In this document: piece after piece, positions 1-6,155 of the stretch | Position numbering within the stretch: the stretch's first letter is position 1 | Layout: each line of letters opens with the position of its first letter | Assembly: GCA_026394695.1 (NCBI GenBank) | Contig: JAPKXT010000078.1 | Location: 1 to 15,282, forward strand | From: Methanoregula sp. | GTDB lineage: Archaea; Halobacteriota; Methanomicrobia; Methanomicrobiales; Methanospirillaceae | Reading direction: 5' to 3' | Length of the DNA: 15,282 nucleotides | The notes under the pieces: generated by a model | Seen by the model: only the letters and a program-made list of their open reading frames with translations | Database searches by the model: none | What the model was told of the DNA's origin: nothing | Translations under genes and position numbers: made by a program

Positions 1-140
1 CGGTATTGTTGCACATCAGTTCTCCAGGGGAAGATCTGCATGACCTCGCCATGATCAGGGAACGACGGAACGAAGGCACAATTAATAGTGCAGAAGTAAA
101 GACAAGCCTGTGTGATCCCACAGAGCAAAAACTAGTGAAT

Positions 141-473
141 ATGAGAAACACAACATCCCCCCGGCAGACCGAGCTCGAAGAGATAGTCAACCGGATCGTA
201 GATGCTGCACATCCTGAACAGGTCCTCCTCTTCGGTTCCACCGCGAGGGGTACGACCGGGCCGCACAGTGACCTTGACTTCCTCGTGATAAAGGCCGGCA
301 GGTACAACCCACGCAAAGTCGCAGGGATAATCTACCAGCGGATGCGGGGAATCGCCCGGTCAATGGATCTTGTCATCGTTACGCCAAAGCAGCTCGAGGA
401 TTGCAAAAACTCCCCCTTCAGTGTCGTTTATCCCGCAGTACGGGAAGGCAGGGTTGTCTATGAAAGGAAATAA
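141..473 (+). CDS. MNT-type nucleotidyltransferase (antitoxin-like)
   Basis: A 110-residue minimal nucleotidyltransferase. The polymerase-beta-type motif GSTARG begins at residue 32, followed by SDLD with the metal-binding Asp at 44 and 46. A third acidic residue lies in MDLVIV at residue 76. All catalytic positions are therefore present. The reading frame is open further upstream, but those residues do not look like the family, so the ATG at 141 was chosen; no strong ribosome site precedes it. The 3' end overlaps the HEPN gene by 14 bases, which points to translational coupling. In the MntA/HepT family such proteins add AMP to a partner HEPN RNase and silence it. That role for this copy is inferred from family and neighbour only. 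Confidence 0.85.
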   Translation: MRNTTSPRQTELEEIVNRIVDAAHPEQVLLFGSTARGTTGPHSDLDFLVIKAGRYNPRKVAGIIYQRMRGIARSMDLVIVTPKQLEDCKNSPFSVVYPAVREGRVVYERK

Positions 474-852
474 ACGATCTCCTGATAACCCGGCAGAATG
501 GATCGCCCGGGCAAAAAGCTCCCTCACCCTCTCCTCCACAAAAACGCCCGGGGTTCTTTACGAAGATCTCTGCTTCCAGGTCCAACAGGCAGCAGAAAAA
601 GCGCTCAAGGCCGTTTTTGTAAGCCGGAAAATCCCGAATCCATATACTCACGATATCAACGCCCTCCTCTCGGGACTCGAACAGCATGGCATTACAATTC
701 CTGAACCGTTATGGCGTGCTGTCACGCTCACTTCGTATGCATCCGATACGCGGTACCCGGGAACCACGTCACCGGTAACCAAAGAGGAATATGCCCTGGC
801 AGTCCGGCTCGCTCAGGACGTTCTGTTGTGGGCGGAAGAACAGGTCGGCTGA
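460..852 (+). CDS. HEPN domain protein
   Basis: A 130-residue all-helical HEPN protein of the PF05168 type. The family signature is visible in the QQAAEKALKAVFV helix (residues 42-54), the THDINALL segment near residue 63, and the SDTRYPG segment near 95-101. The start is the ATG inside the end of the upstream nucleotidyltransferase gene; an in-frame start at 370 would add a poorly matching extension. It should pair with the upstream MNT protein as a two-gene toxin-antitoxin-like unit. I do not see the classical R-x4-6-H RNase motif of the DUF86/HepT branch here, so RNase activity is uncertain. It could instead act as a substrate-binding partner, as proposed for many HEPN/MNT pairs. Confidence 0.82.
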   Translation: MKGNKRSPDNPAEWIARAKSSLTLSSTKTPGVLYEDLCFQVQQAAEKALKAVFVSRKIPNPYTHDINALLSGLEQHGITIPEPLWRAVTLTSYASDTRYPGTTSPVTKEEYALAVRLAQDVLLWAEEQVG

Positions 853-859
853 TTACCGG

Positions 860-1537
860 ATGCAAAGCGAGAACTGTTATCCGGAAATCTGTATAACCAA
901 CCGTCACATTCCTCTGCCGGAGGATCGTATCCGGGCATTCTGCATGAAATGGAAGATACGGAATTTCCGGTTTCATGGCTCCATCATGCGGGAAGATTTC
1001 CGGCCGGACAGCGATATCGATGTGATGGTGGAATTTGCCCCTGATGCCGATATCACACTCTTTGATCTGAGCTCCATGCAGGATGAGCTTGAGACGCTCC
1101 TTGGACATAAGGTCGACCTTGCGGATCGCCGTTCTGTTGACAAGAGCCAGAACTACATCCGCAGGAAGGGGATGCTCTCCGGTAAACCCCCGGTCCTCCG
1201 CCAGATGTCGTACCTGCTCGACATGCTCATCTGGGCCCGGTCGATCGAAAAGATCACCGGCACCCATCCCCCGGGACTTATCGACATTGATAAGATTGCC
1301 TTCCATGCACTGAGTTTCAATGTCTTCCAGCTCGCAGTCTCAGCCGGAAGAGTCGATGGTGCTACTCGCGAAAAAGTGCCGGGTATTCCTTGGGATCTTC
1401 TTGATGAAACAAACCGGAAATTTGAAGACGACCCGTTCAGCCGGGACAAAGGCGTGCTTAAGGATATTGCATGGGAGGTCGTCCCAAGGCTCATTCCTCT
1501 CCTCGCTGTCGTCATCCCTGCAGAGAATGAAGTATAA
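860..1537 (+). CDS. Fused MNT nucleotidyltransferase-HEPN (DUF86) protein
   Basis: A 225-residue single-chain fusion. Residues 18-110 are an MNT domain: FRFHGS replaces the usual LFGS, but GS (40-41), SDID (Asp 52 and 54) and KVDLAD (Asp 86) are kept. Residues about 114-215 match the DUF86/HepT HEPN fold, with RQMSYLLDMLIWARSI at its start and IAWEVVPRLIPLL at its end. The place where HepT proteins carry the R-x4-6-H-x-Y RNase motif reads TNRKFEDDPFSRD (residues 175-187): it has no histidine. The HEPN half should therefore lack RNase activity. The two domains are normally separate genes. The gene starts 7 bases after the upstream HEPN stop, so all three genes could share one transcript. The start at 860 fits the family length; no clear ribosome site is seen. 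Confidence 0.75.
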   Translation: MQSENCYPEICITNRHIPLPEDRIRAFCMKWKIRNFRFHGSIMREDFRPDSDIDVMVEFAPDADITLFDLSSMQDELETLLGHKVDLADRRSVDKSQNYIRRKGMLSGKPPVLRQMSYLLDMLIWARSIEKITGTHPPGLIDIDKIAFHALSFNVFQLAVSAGRVDGATREKVPGIPWDLLDETNRKFEDDPFSRDKGVLKDIAWEVVPRLIPLLAVVIPAENEV

Positions 1538-1749
1538 TCTTTGGTAGCCCCTTGCCCTTCCGGTATCGCTCACTTCCCCAAAAGCGACGGTAAGTGCACG
1601 TCCGGAGCCCGCCCAATGCCGGCCCCGGCCAAACGCTCCACGCTCCCCGGACCATGGCGGCACAACCGCTCTCCCGGGACAAAAACCTCTTTTTACCACT
1701 TCAAAAATTCCATTTATCTGGTTTACCCGAAAACCGGTGTTCATGCCGA

Positions 1750-1760
1750 AAAATAATAAG
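1750..1760 (+). promoter_or_regulatory. Box A-like promoter of the broken hydrolase
   Basis: An A/T run (AAAAATAATAA) lies 23-33 bases before the GTG start at 1783, the usual archaeal box A distance to the transcription start. The mRNA would be leaderless or nearly so. The preceding 1538-1749 is GC-rich and holds no gene I can support. Confidence 0.4.
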
Positions 1761-1782
1761 CCATCAGGACAGAGATTGTGTC

Positions 1783-2586
1783 GTGACCCGGATTCCGGAA
1801 AAGACGGTGCCTGTTGACGATGTGACGCTTGCGTACAGGGAGTCCGGTTCCGGGTATCCGGTAGTCTTCATCAACGGCTTAGGGTCAACGATGGATATGT
1901 GAAACCCACCCGTTCTTGAAAAAATCTATCAGCACTTCCGGGTCATCATTTTCGATAACCGGGGCACGGGGTATTCCAGTGCATCGGACAAACCGTTTTC
2001 CATCCCCTTGTTTGTCGGTGATACCGCAACCCTGATGGATGCTCTCGGCATCTTCTCTGCCCATGTCATCGGTCTTTCCATGGGAGCTTCCGTTGCACAG
2101 GAACTTGCGATCAGTTTTCCGGCAAAAGTAACCAGACTTATTCTGGTTGCCGGCGAATGCGGGGGGTCCGAATCGGTAAGGATGCAGCCGGAGATCCTGA
2201 CCCGGCTCATGGATAAGAGCGGGGCGGTGCAGGATGTAGTCAACCGGATGTTCTCCCTGCTCTTCCCGCCATCGTGGCTGGCTCTCCATGACCCCGCCAG
2301 CTATTGCCCGGAAATATATGAGACAACGGGGGATGAGATAGTGGCACGTCAGGCAGCTGCGTTCTTTTCATGGACCGGGGCGTTCTCCCGCCTTGTGGAA
2401 GTTCGCTCGCCTGCGCTTGTTATCACCGGGACCGACGATGTGATTGTCCCTCCCGTGAACTCACGTATCTTAAGCAGACGGATCTCTGGTGCAGAGATGG
2501 TCGAGATCCCCGGTACAGGTCACGGCCTGATGTACCAGTTCCCGGACCAGTTCAGTGAGTGTGTGCTGAGATTTCTGGATCACTGA
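1783..2586 (+). pseudogene. Alpha/beta hydrolase interrupted by one in-frame TGA
   Basis: A complete 267-codon alpha/beta hydrolase frame with a single TGA at codon 40 (1900-1902). The frame on both sides is the same, so this is a nonsense change, not a shift. The context reads GSTMDM-stop-NPPVLEK; hydrolases of this kind have Trp there, so TGG to TGA explains it. Everything else looks intact: oxyanion region FINGLG (29-34), DNRGTGYS (about 67-74), nucleophile elbow GLSMG with Ser 99, acid in GTDD (218-219) and His 247 in GTGHG. Synonymous-looking conservation suggests a recent loss. A shorter product from a downstream TTG (2008) would lack the first strands and the oxyanion loop. A sequencing error is the main alternative; recoding as selenocysteine is unlikely at a Trp site. 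Confidence 0.8.
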
Positions 2587-2797
2587 TATCCTCGTACCCG
2601 CTGGCAGAAATTTCTGTTTCTCATGGTTCTGCTGCTATCGCCCACCTTCCAGCGTTCGCTCTCCCCCTTCGACCCGGGCGGGGCGCCACCCCCGGTCCAC
2701 ATCTACACTCCGCACCGGAATACAAAATCTGGTGCAGTCCCCCTCATCAAAACTTTCATAAAAACCATTAATCATTCAGCGCACTTGTAAGAGCGTT

Positions 2798-3022
2798 GTG
2801 ATACTCCTGGAAAGACAGCCCGTTAAATCCCGGATTCTGCGCTCTGTGGGATATGATGACAGCACAAAAATCCTGGAGATAGAATTTCACACAGGACTTG
2901 TTTACCAGTATTCGGGTGTCTCTCCAAAAGTCTATGCGGATCTCATGCACTCTGGCGAGATTGGAAAATACTTTTCCGAGAAGGTCCGGCCCAGGTTCCC
3001 GGCAAAACAGGTTGGCGCATAA
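2798..3022 (+). CDS. KTSC-domain protein
   Basis: A 74-residue protein matching the KTSC domain (PF13619). Visible family features are SVGYDDSTKILEIEF (16-30), the VYQYSGV turn (35-41), VYADLMHSGEIGKYF (45-59) and a basic tail. The domain is found alone in bacteria and archaea or attached to larger enzymes; its molecular function is not settled. The start is a GTG at 2798, chosen because it gives the usual family length; an A/T-rich box (TTTCATAAAAACC, about 2754-2766) sits 35-45 bases upstream. A second copy of its 3' end is found at 11017-11071. Confidence 0.78.
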   Translation: MILLERQPVKSRILRSVGYDDSTKILEIEFHTGLVYQYSGVSPKVYADLMHSGEIGKYFSEKVRPRFPAKQVGA

Positions 3023-3072
3023 ATCGCATCCCCACACCCAACAATACACAAATCGGAAAAAAGGGTACGAGT

Positions 3073-3321
3073 TTATCGGTGAACGCAGAGGTGACTGATG
3101 ACGAGCCCGTGTTTGATAAAGATATCACACCCCAGACAATAGCAATTGGTCGTTTTGATAGTTGAGGGAATCTCTGATTTTCCCCGTGCGCAGAAGAGTG
3201 CAGTCGGCGGATAATCGGCAAGATTGTTCTTCTTGAATGTAGGACACATTTTACAAATGCACTTCTCCAGGTTCTCTTCCGTATCATCCACTCTATGAGT
3301 ATCATCCATCGGTGTTTTCAT
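3073..3321 (-). CDS. Small Cys-rich DUF2769-type protein (1)
   Basis: An 82-residue protein with eight cysteines in a fixed layout: CICKMC at 21-26, LFCARGKS with C44, CYCLGC at 60-65, and C79 near the end. This layout matches DUF2769 (PF10967), a family known mostly from methanogens. Function is unknown; the Cys pairs suggest a zinc or Fe-S site. I prefer the ATG at 3321 over the in-frame GTG at 3333, because GGTGA lies 8 bases upstream of the ATG. A box A-like ATATTATTATATT sits at about 3353-3365 on the minus strand. It is a diverged paralog of the next gene on the same strand, which lies about 270 bases upstream and has its own terminator and promoter. Confidence 0.75.
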   Translation of the reverse strand: MKTPMDDTHRVDDTEENLEKCICKMCPTFKKNNLADYPPTALFCARGKSEIPSTIKTTNCYCLGCDIFIKHGLVISHLCVHR

Positions 3322-3352
3322 GGTAATTTTCACCAGAAAGTACTATCACACG

Positions 3353-3365
3353 AATATAATAATAT
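3353..3365 (-). promoter_or_regulatory. Box A-like promoter of DUF2769 gene 1
   Basis: On the minus strand an A/T-only run (ATTATTATATTCG region) lies about 32-44 bases upstream of the chosen ATG at 3321. The surrounding sequence is GC-rich, so the run stands out. Confidence 0.4.
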
Positions 3366-3488
3366 CCTTCCCCGGCATCACCTCCGTATTCATGCTGTGC
3401 CCCCAATGGTTATGAAGCCAGGAAACGATGCCATATCAGGCAGACAAAAGACAAGGTGCAAAAGTGATTAACAATCGTTGGCAATAGT

Positions 3489-3557
3489 GCCCGGTCGGTA
3501 AGTTGATGCTGCCTCATGATGGCAGAAGGCACCGGGTGAGTTCCGGCAAACCCTCAC
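3489..3557. other. Possible structured spacer between the DUF2769 genes
   Basis: Three pairings can be drawn. GCCCGGT (3489-3495) pairs with ACCGGGT (3531-3537). Inside it CTGCC (3509-3513) pairs with GGCAG (3521-3525). GTGAG (3536-3540) pairs with CTCAC (3553-3557) and competes with the first stem for two bases. The spacer lies upstream of DUF2769 gene 1 and downstream of gene 2. It could be a small RNA, a leader or chance; no covariation can be judged from one copy. Confidence 0.25.
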
Positions 3558-3571
3558 GCATAATCAATAAG

Positions 3572-3585
3572 AAAAAAGAAAAAAA
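3572..3585 (-). terminator. Poly-T terminator of DUF2769 gene 2
   Basis: On the minus strand two T6-T7 runs separated by one C follow the stop codon at 3590 by a few bases. This is the usual form of an archaeal terminator. Confidence 0.6.
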
Positions 3586-3589
3586 TCGT

Positions 3590-3835
3590 CTAGTCCCTGA
3601 CGCAGAAGTATCCGCCGCGGAGATGGTGCTTAGCGAAGAGTTCGCAGGCCGGGCAGAAGCAGCCTATCTCTCTCATTGACGATGCCGAGGACGTTCCGCA
3701 TCCGCAGAAGAGTTCGGTTGGCTGATATTTTTCAAGTGAATGATGCTTGTAGTTCTGGCATATCGTGCAGTACTTCCTGCAGATCTTCCGGTTCTCTTCG
3801 GTATTTTCTACAACAGGTTTGCTGGAATTAAACAT
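3590..3835 (-). CDS. Small Cys-rich DUF2769-type protein (2)
   Basis: An 81-residue protein with the DUF2769 cysteine layout: C19, C23 and C26; LFCGCG (C44, C46); CFCPAC (59-64); and FC at 77-78. It aligns along its whole length with the protein at 3073-3321 (shared NTEEN/DTEEN, TICQ/KMCP, PTELFC/PTALFC, and the last Cys). One extra Cys (C46) replaces an Ala. Function is unknown; a metal site is an inference from the Cys pairs. The ATG at 3835 was used; no strong ribosome site precedes it, but an A/T run (AATAAAAAG) lies about 40 bases upstream. Confidence 0.75.
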   Translation of the reverse strand: MFNSSKPVVENTEENRKICRKYCTICQNYKHHSLEKYQPTELFCGCGTSSASSMREIGCFCPACELFAKHHLRGGYFCVRD

Positions 3836-3941
3836 GCGGAATAAGGTCAGCGATGATTGATAATAGATCTTTTTATTCGGGTTTTCCGGTTTTCCTAAAA
3901 AAAATATCCGGGCCGCTCATGAAACTCCTGCAATCCCGCCT

Positions 3942-3954
3942 AAAAAATAAATAT
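3942..3954 (+). promoter_or_regulatory. Box A-like promoter of the VOC stub
   Basis: A run of AAAAAATAAATAT lies 23-35 bases before the ATG at 3977, the right distance for a leaderless archaeal transcript. The promoter seems to have outlived the gene it served. Confidence 0.4.
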
Positions 3955-3976
3955 CACTCACTTTCCCTACCTCCCC

Positions 3977-4045
3977 ATGGCAAACATCGGGCACTTCATG
4001 ATCCCGGACGACAATGTGATCGGGCAAAGCACTTCAATCTGCTTC
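3977..4045 (+). pseudogene. 5' stub of a VOC/glyoxalase-family gene, frameshifted
   Basis: The ATG at 3977 begins MANIGHFMIPDDNV, a typical N-terminus of the VOC (glyoxalase/bleomycin resistance) family, where the next residues are normally ERAKxFY. Here the frame reads IGQS, but the neighbouring frame from 4018 reads DRAKHFNLLL, exactly the expected motif. One base is therefore missing near 4017. Similarity stops at about 4045, where the stop codon of the convergent flavodoxin remnant begins. Only some 23 of about 120 residues remain. The family call rests on this short motif and is inference. Confidence 0.55.
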
Positions 4046-4498
4046 TTACACGCCCATTTTGCCGGGCAGCTCCCTGGCCCAGGCTGCGATTGCAGTCCAG
4101 TCACGGAAGTCACCGACCGGGGACTTCGCTTTCTTTATCATCCATTTCTGGAACCACGAAAGTTTTGCCGGATCCAGCCTGCCCGCAAAGACCATCTCCG
4201 CAACCTGCTGCAAAGGGGCGAGGGATGCCCGGAGTGCCTTTTGTGCGTATTCCCTGTCAACCGGGTCCTTTGTGACCGGGGCAAGGCAGACAACAAATCC
4301 GGCGACCGGCACCCTGGCGAGCTCCGTGGAGTGGCGCTTTGCGAATTTTCCCATGCCGTCTATCTTCCCCACGTACATCGGTCCCCCGATAACGACCGCG
4401 TTATACCCGGTCAGTGATGTCACGGTTCCCATCTCCGCGACGTCAACGACATGACCTGAAGCCTCCAGTTCTTTTCCAATCGCCTGTGCTATTTCGTT
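4046..4498 (-). pseudogene. Flavodoxin-domain protein lacking its N-terminal FMN loop
   Basis: A flavodoxin of the Flavodoxin_5/HemG-like type. From the ATG at 4432 it encodes 128 residues including YNAVVIGGPMYVGK. The family match starts earlier: in frame from 4498 one reads NEIAQAIGKELEASGHVVDVAE, normally helix 1 and strand 2. A TGA at 4499-4501 blocks it. Upstream bases still contain ATT TTA GTG, as if from a first strand 'ILV', but in another frame. The first strand and the S/T-rich phosphate-binding loop are thus missing, and FMN binding is unlikely. A box A-like TTTTATATCC remains at about 4525-4534 on this strand. If expressed from 4432 the product would be a truncated fold. Confidence 0.65.
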
Positions 4499-4616
4499 TC
4501 ACTAAAATGGGGATTATATTCCCGGGGATATAAAACCCGTGGATGGGGGAGATTCTCCTGAAATCCCGGCAGGCAGACCCACGTGTTTTTATTAGGTAAA
4601 AGCTAAACTGCGTTCC

Positions 4617-5207
4617 ATGGGGAAGCCAGCTTCACATCAGGAATTCAGGCATACCTGCCCGGTCTGCAACACGCCAGTCAGGCCGGGCTATAAATTCTGT
4701 GAAATCTGCGGCACGCGGATACCGTCACTGGCAACCTGCAGCAAATGCGGTACTCAGTTCATACATCCAAAAAAGTTCTGCGACTTGTGTGGAGCCCCAT
4801 TCATCCTGGAGGAAATACCGGAACCGGATACGGAGGAAATACCGGAACCGGATACGGAGGAAATACCGGAACCGGATGTGGAGGAAATACCGGAACCGGA
4901 TACAGATGAGGTGCCGGAACCGGATGTGGAGGAAATACCGGAACCGGTTGAAGAAGAGACACCGGGACACTATGAAGATAAAATTCCGGAACCGGACACA
5001 GATGAATTATTGGAACAATTTGGGGGGGATACGGGGATGATCAAACTCTGGAAGCCTACCATAAGCAAAAACCCACGTCTCCATTACACCATGAGGAAAA
5101 AAAACCGGTCATGGTTCCTGCACCACAAAGACGGGGATCATCAGAGACCATTGATGACGCGCTGTTTCTCCCTGATAACGGGCCGGGACCGGCAAAACCT
5201 CCGGTAA
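4617..5207 (+). CDS. Double zinc-ribbon protein with EIPEPD repeats (5' part of a split gene)
   Basis: Two zinc ribbons open the protein: CPVC...CEIC (Cys 14, 17, 28, 31) and CSKC...CDLC (41, 44, 55, 58). An acidic Pro-rich stalk of eight octapeptides follows (residues 65-128). The sequence then turns Lys/Arg/Trp-rich, out of character, and stops at 196. From 5028 on the neighbouring frame is the convincing one: it reads YGDDQTLEAYHKQK and runs without a stop into the membrane protein that ends at 5707. Adding one G to the seven-G run at 5022-5028 would join them as zinc ribbons, stalk, membrane helix and outer domain. The ATG at 4617 follows an A/T box (TTTTTATTA, about 4585-4593), so the mRNA is probably leaderless. 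Function unknown. Confidence 0.75.
   Translation: MGKPASHQEFRHTCPVCNTPVRPGYKFCEICGTRIPSLATCSKCGTQFIHPKKFCDLCGAPFILEEIPEPDTEEIPEPDTEEIPEPDVEEIPEPDTDEVPEPDVEEIPEPVEEETPGHYEDKIPEPDTDELLEQFGGDTGMIKLWKPTISKNPRLHYTMRKKNRSWFLHHKDGDHQRPLMTRCFSLITGRDRQNLR
4809..5000 (+). repeat. 24-bp coding minisatellite, 8 units
   Basis: Eight direct units of 24 bp encode the octapeptide E-E-I-P-E-P-D-T and variants. Units 1 and 2 are identical, 3-5 carry one to several changes, 6 and 8 are diverged, and 7 (EETPGHYE) is badly degraded. The unit length keeps the frame, so copy number can change without a frameshift. This is not a CRISPR: there are no spacers. Confidence 0.9.
5022..5028 (+). other. G7 run at the frameshift point
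   Basis: Seven consecutive G follow the TTT codon at 5019. With seven G the zinc-ribbon frame continues into a non-matching tail; with eight, it would join the membrane-anchored frame as FGGGYGDDQ. Confidence 0.7.
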
Positions 5208-5707
5208 ACAAGATAAGGATTATCGGAGGTGGTATTGTGCTGATAATCATTCTTACAGTCGTTTTTTTCATCGGACTGCCGATGCTCACGGGCAACGGGG
5301 GTTTTAGCGCCCACAGCAATTCGACAGCAGCGGAGATTACACCCATACCAACCATCGCCACCCTGACGGTGAAAACCACCCCGGCCTCCCGTGCTCTCGT
5401 TCCCCAGCCAACGCAGGTGATACCCACAGACCAGAAGATCTACTTTCAGGTCCAGAAAAATCCAATTACTTCAAAGATCACGGTAATTTTCACCGGAAGT
5501 GCGGGGGAGGGCAGCATCAGCAGTGCGGATGTCAAGGTCACCCATGCGGACGGATCGGTAACAACCGGCATTATTCTGCCCCTGAAGGGCGTGAACGAGA
5601 TAATTCTCGCTGGATCGAAAGAGGCCGATCGTGTGGAAATTATCGCAAAGATGTCCTCCGGGGAAACATACCGGGTCTATGACGATCTGGTCTCTTTTAT
5701 AAACTAG
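5111..5707 (+). CDS. Membrane-anchored C-terminal part of the split zinc-ribbon protein
   Basis: A 198-residue frame, if translated from the ATG at 5111. Residues 1-33 are a polar linker, 36-58 a single strong membrane helix (IRIIGGGIVLIIILTVVFFI), 60-105 a Thr/Pro/Ser-rich spacer, and 108-198 a probably beta-rich extracellular domain ending DDLVSFIN. Methanogen genomes commonly carry proteins with zinc ribbons inside, one helix, and a small outer domain of this kind; that comparison is from general knowledge. The frame stays open upstream to about 5028, and no good ribosome site precedes 5111 (GAGG is 14 bases away). I therefore see it as the second half of the gene starting at 4617. Independent translation is possible but less likely. 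Confidence 0.65.
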   Translation: MVPAPQRRGSSETIDDALFLPDNGPGPAKPPVNKIRIIGGGIVLIIILTVVFFIGLPMLTGNGGFSAHSNSTAAEITPIPTIATLTVKTTPASRALVPQPTQVIPTDQKIYFQVQKNPITSKITVIFTGSAGEGSISSADVKVTHADGSVTTGIILPLKGVNEIILAGSKEADRVEIIAKMSSGETYRVYDDLVSFIN

Positions 5708-5730
5708 GGTTTGATCAATAAAATCAGACC
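5708..5730 (+). terminator. Hairpin after the membrane-domain gene
   Basis: GGTTTGAT (5708-5715) pairs with ATCAGACC (5723-5730), eight pairs with one T-G, around a CAATAAA loop. It directly follows the stop codon. It may help end or protect the transcript; there is no long T run after it. Confidence 0.35.
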
Positions 5731-5769
5731 ACTAGTCCATAACCGGGGATTTTGTTTACCGATGGAATT

Positions 5770-5778
5770 AAAAAAAAA
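5770..5778 (-). terminator. Poly-T terminator of the small membrane protein
   Basis: Nine T in a row on the minus strand begin 6 bases after the stop codon at 5784. Confidence 0.6.
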
Positions 5779-5783
5779 GAAAA

Positions 5784-6002
5784 TTACGATCTCTTTGGCG
5801 GAATTGCCAGCAGGTCATCGTCTTCATTTTCTTCCTTCTTCTGCATTGACTTTCCTATGAAAGATACCACAAGAGCGGTGATCATAATACCACCCAACAG
5901 GATGGCTGTGGTGGCGGTGTTTGGCGATATGAAGGCGAGTATAAGGAATACCGGAAGCAGCCCGATTGCAATTATTTTCATATGTATCTCTTTAATTTTC
6001 AT
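5784..6002 (-). CDS. Small membrane protein with two helices
   Basis: A 72-residue protein with two hydrophobic segments, about residues 8-27 (MKIIAIGLLPVFLILAFISP) and 31-51 (TTAILLGGIMITALVVSFIG), then a charged cytoplasmic-looking tail (KKEENEDDD). I do not recognise a family. The ATG at 6002 is supported by a purine-rich GGGAGGGAA 6-7 bases upstream. An inner ATG at 5981 would begin right at the first helix and also has a GAG nearby, so it is a possible alternative. The divergent gene at 6156 lies 153 bases away; both promoters must sit in that A/T-rich gap. Confidence 0.6.
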   Translation of the reverse strand: MKIKEIHMKIIAIGLLPVFLILAFISPNTATTAILLGGIMITALVVSFIGKSMQKKEENEDDDLLAIPPKRS

Positions 6003-6155
6003 TGTTGATTCCCTCCCTCTTCTCTTTTCTGGTAAAACAATAGTTCATTCGTTGCAGAACTTCATATGCGTTTTGAGAGTGATGTACTCTTAAAAAAAAT
6101 TACCGGAAATATACCATGAGGTTATCGGATTGGCCGTTGTACTATAGGGTAAGAA

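Noticed and set aside
108..123. Small hairpin CTGTG/CACAG before the first gene
   Set aside because: Five pairs only; easily chance.
728..1306. Minus-strand frame of 192 codons
   Set aside because: It overlaps two convincing plus-strand genes and has no family features.
1153..1515. Minus-strand open frame opposite the MNT-HEPN fusion
   Set aside because: Shadow of a real gene; composition and position follow the sense codons.
1900..1902. TGA read as selenocysteine or as a recoded sense codon
   Set aside because: The site calls for Trp, no SECIS-like hairpin stands out, and other genes here use TGA as a normal stop.
3853..4454. Plus-strand frames across 3853-4454
   Set aside because: They run antisense to the flavodoxin; only the first 70 bases after 3977 resemble a gene.
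4725..4970. Minus-strand frame rich in R-F-R-Y-F-L
   Set aside because: It is the antisense shadow of the 24-bp minisatellite.
4809..5000. CRISPR-like array
   Set aside because: The 24-bp units are contiguous, have no spacers, and encode a clean octapeptide.
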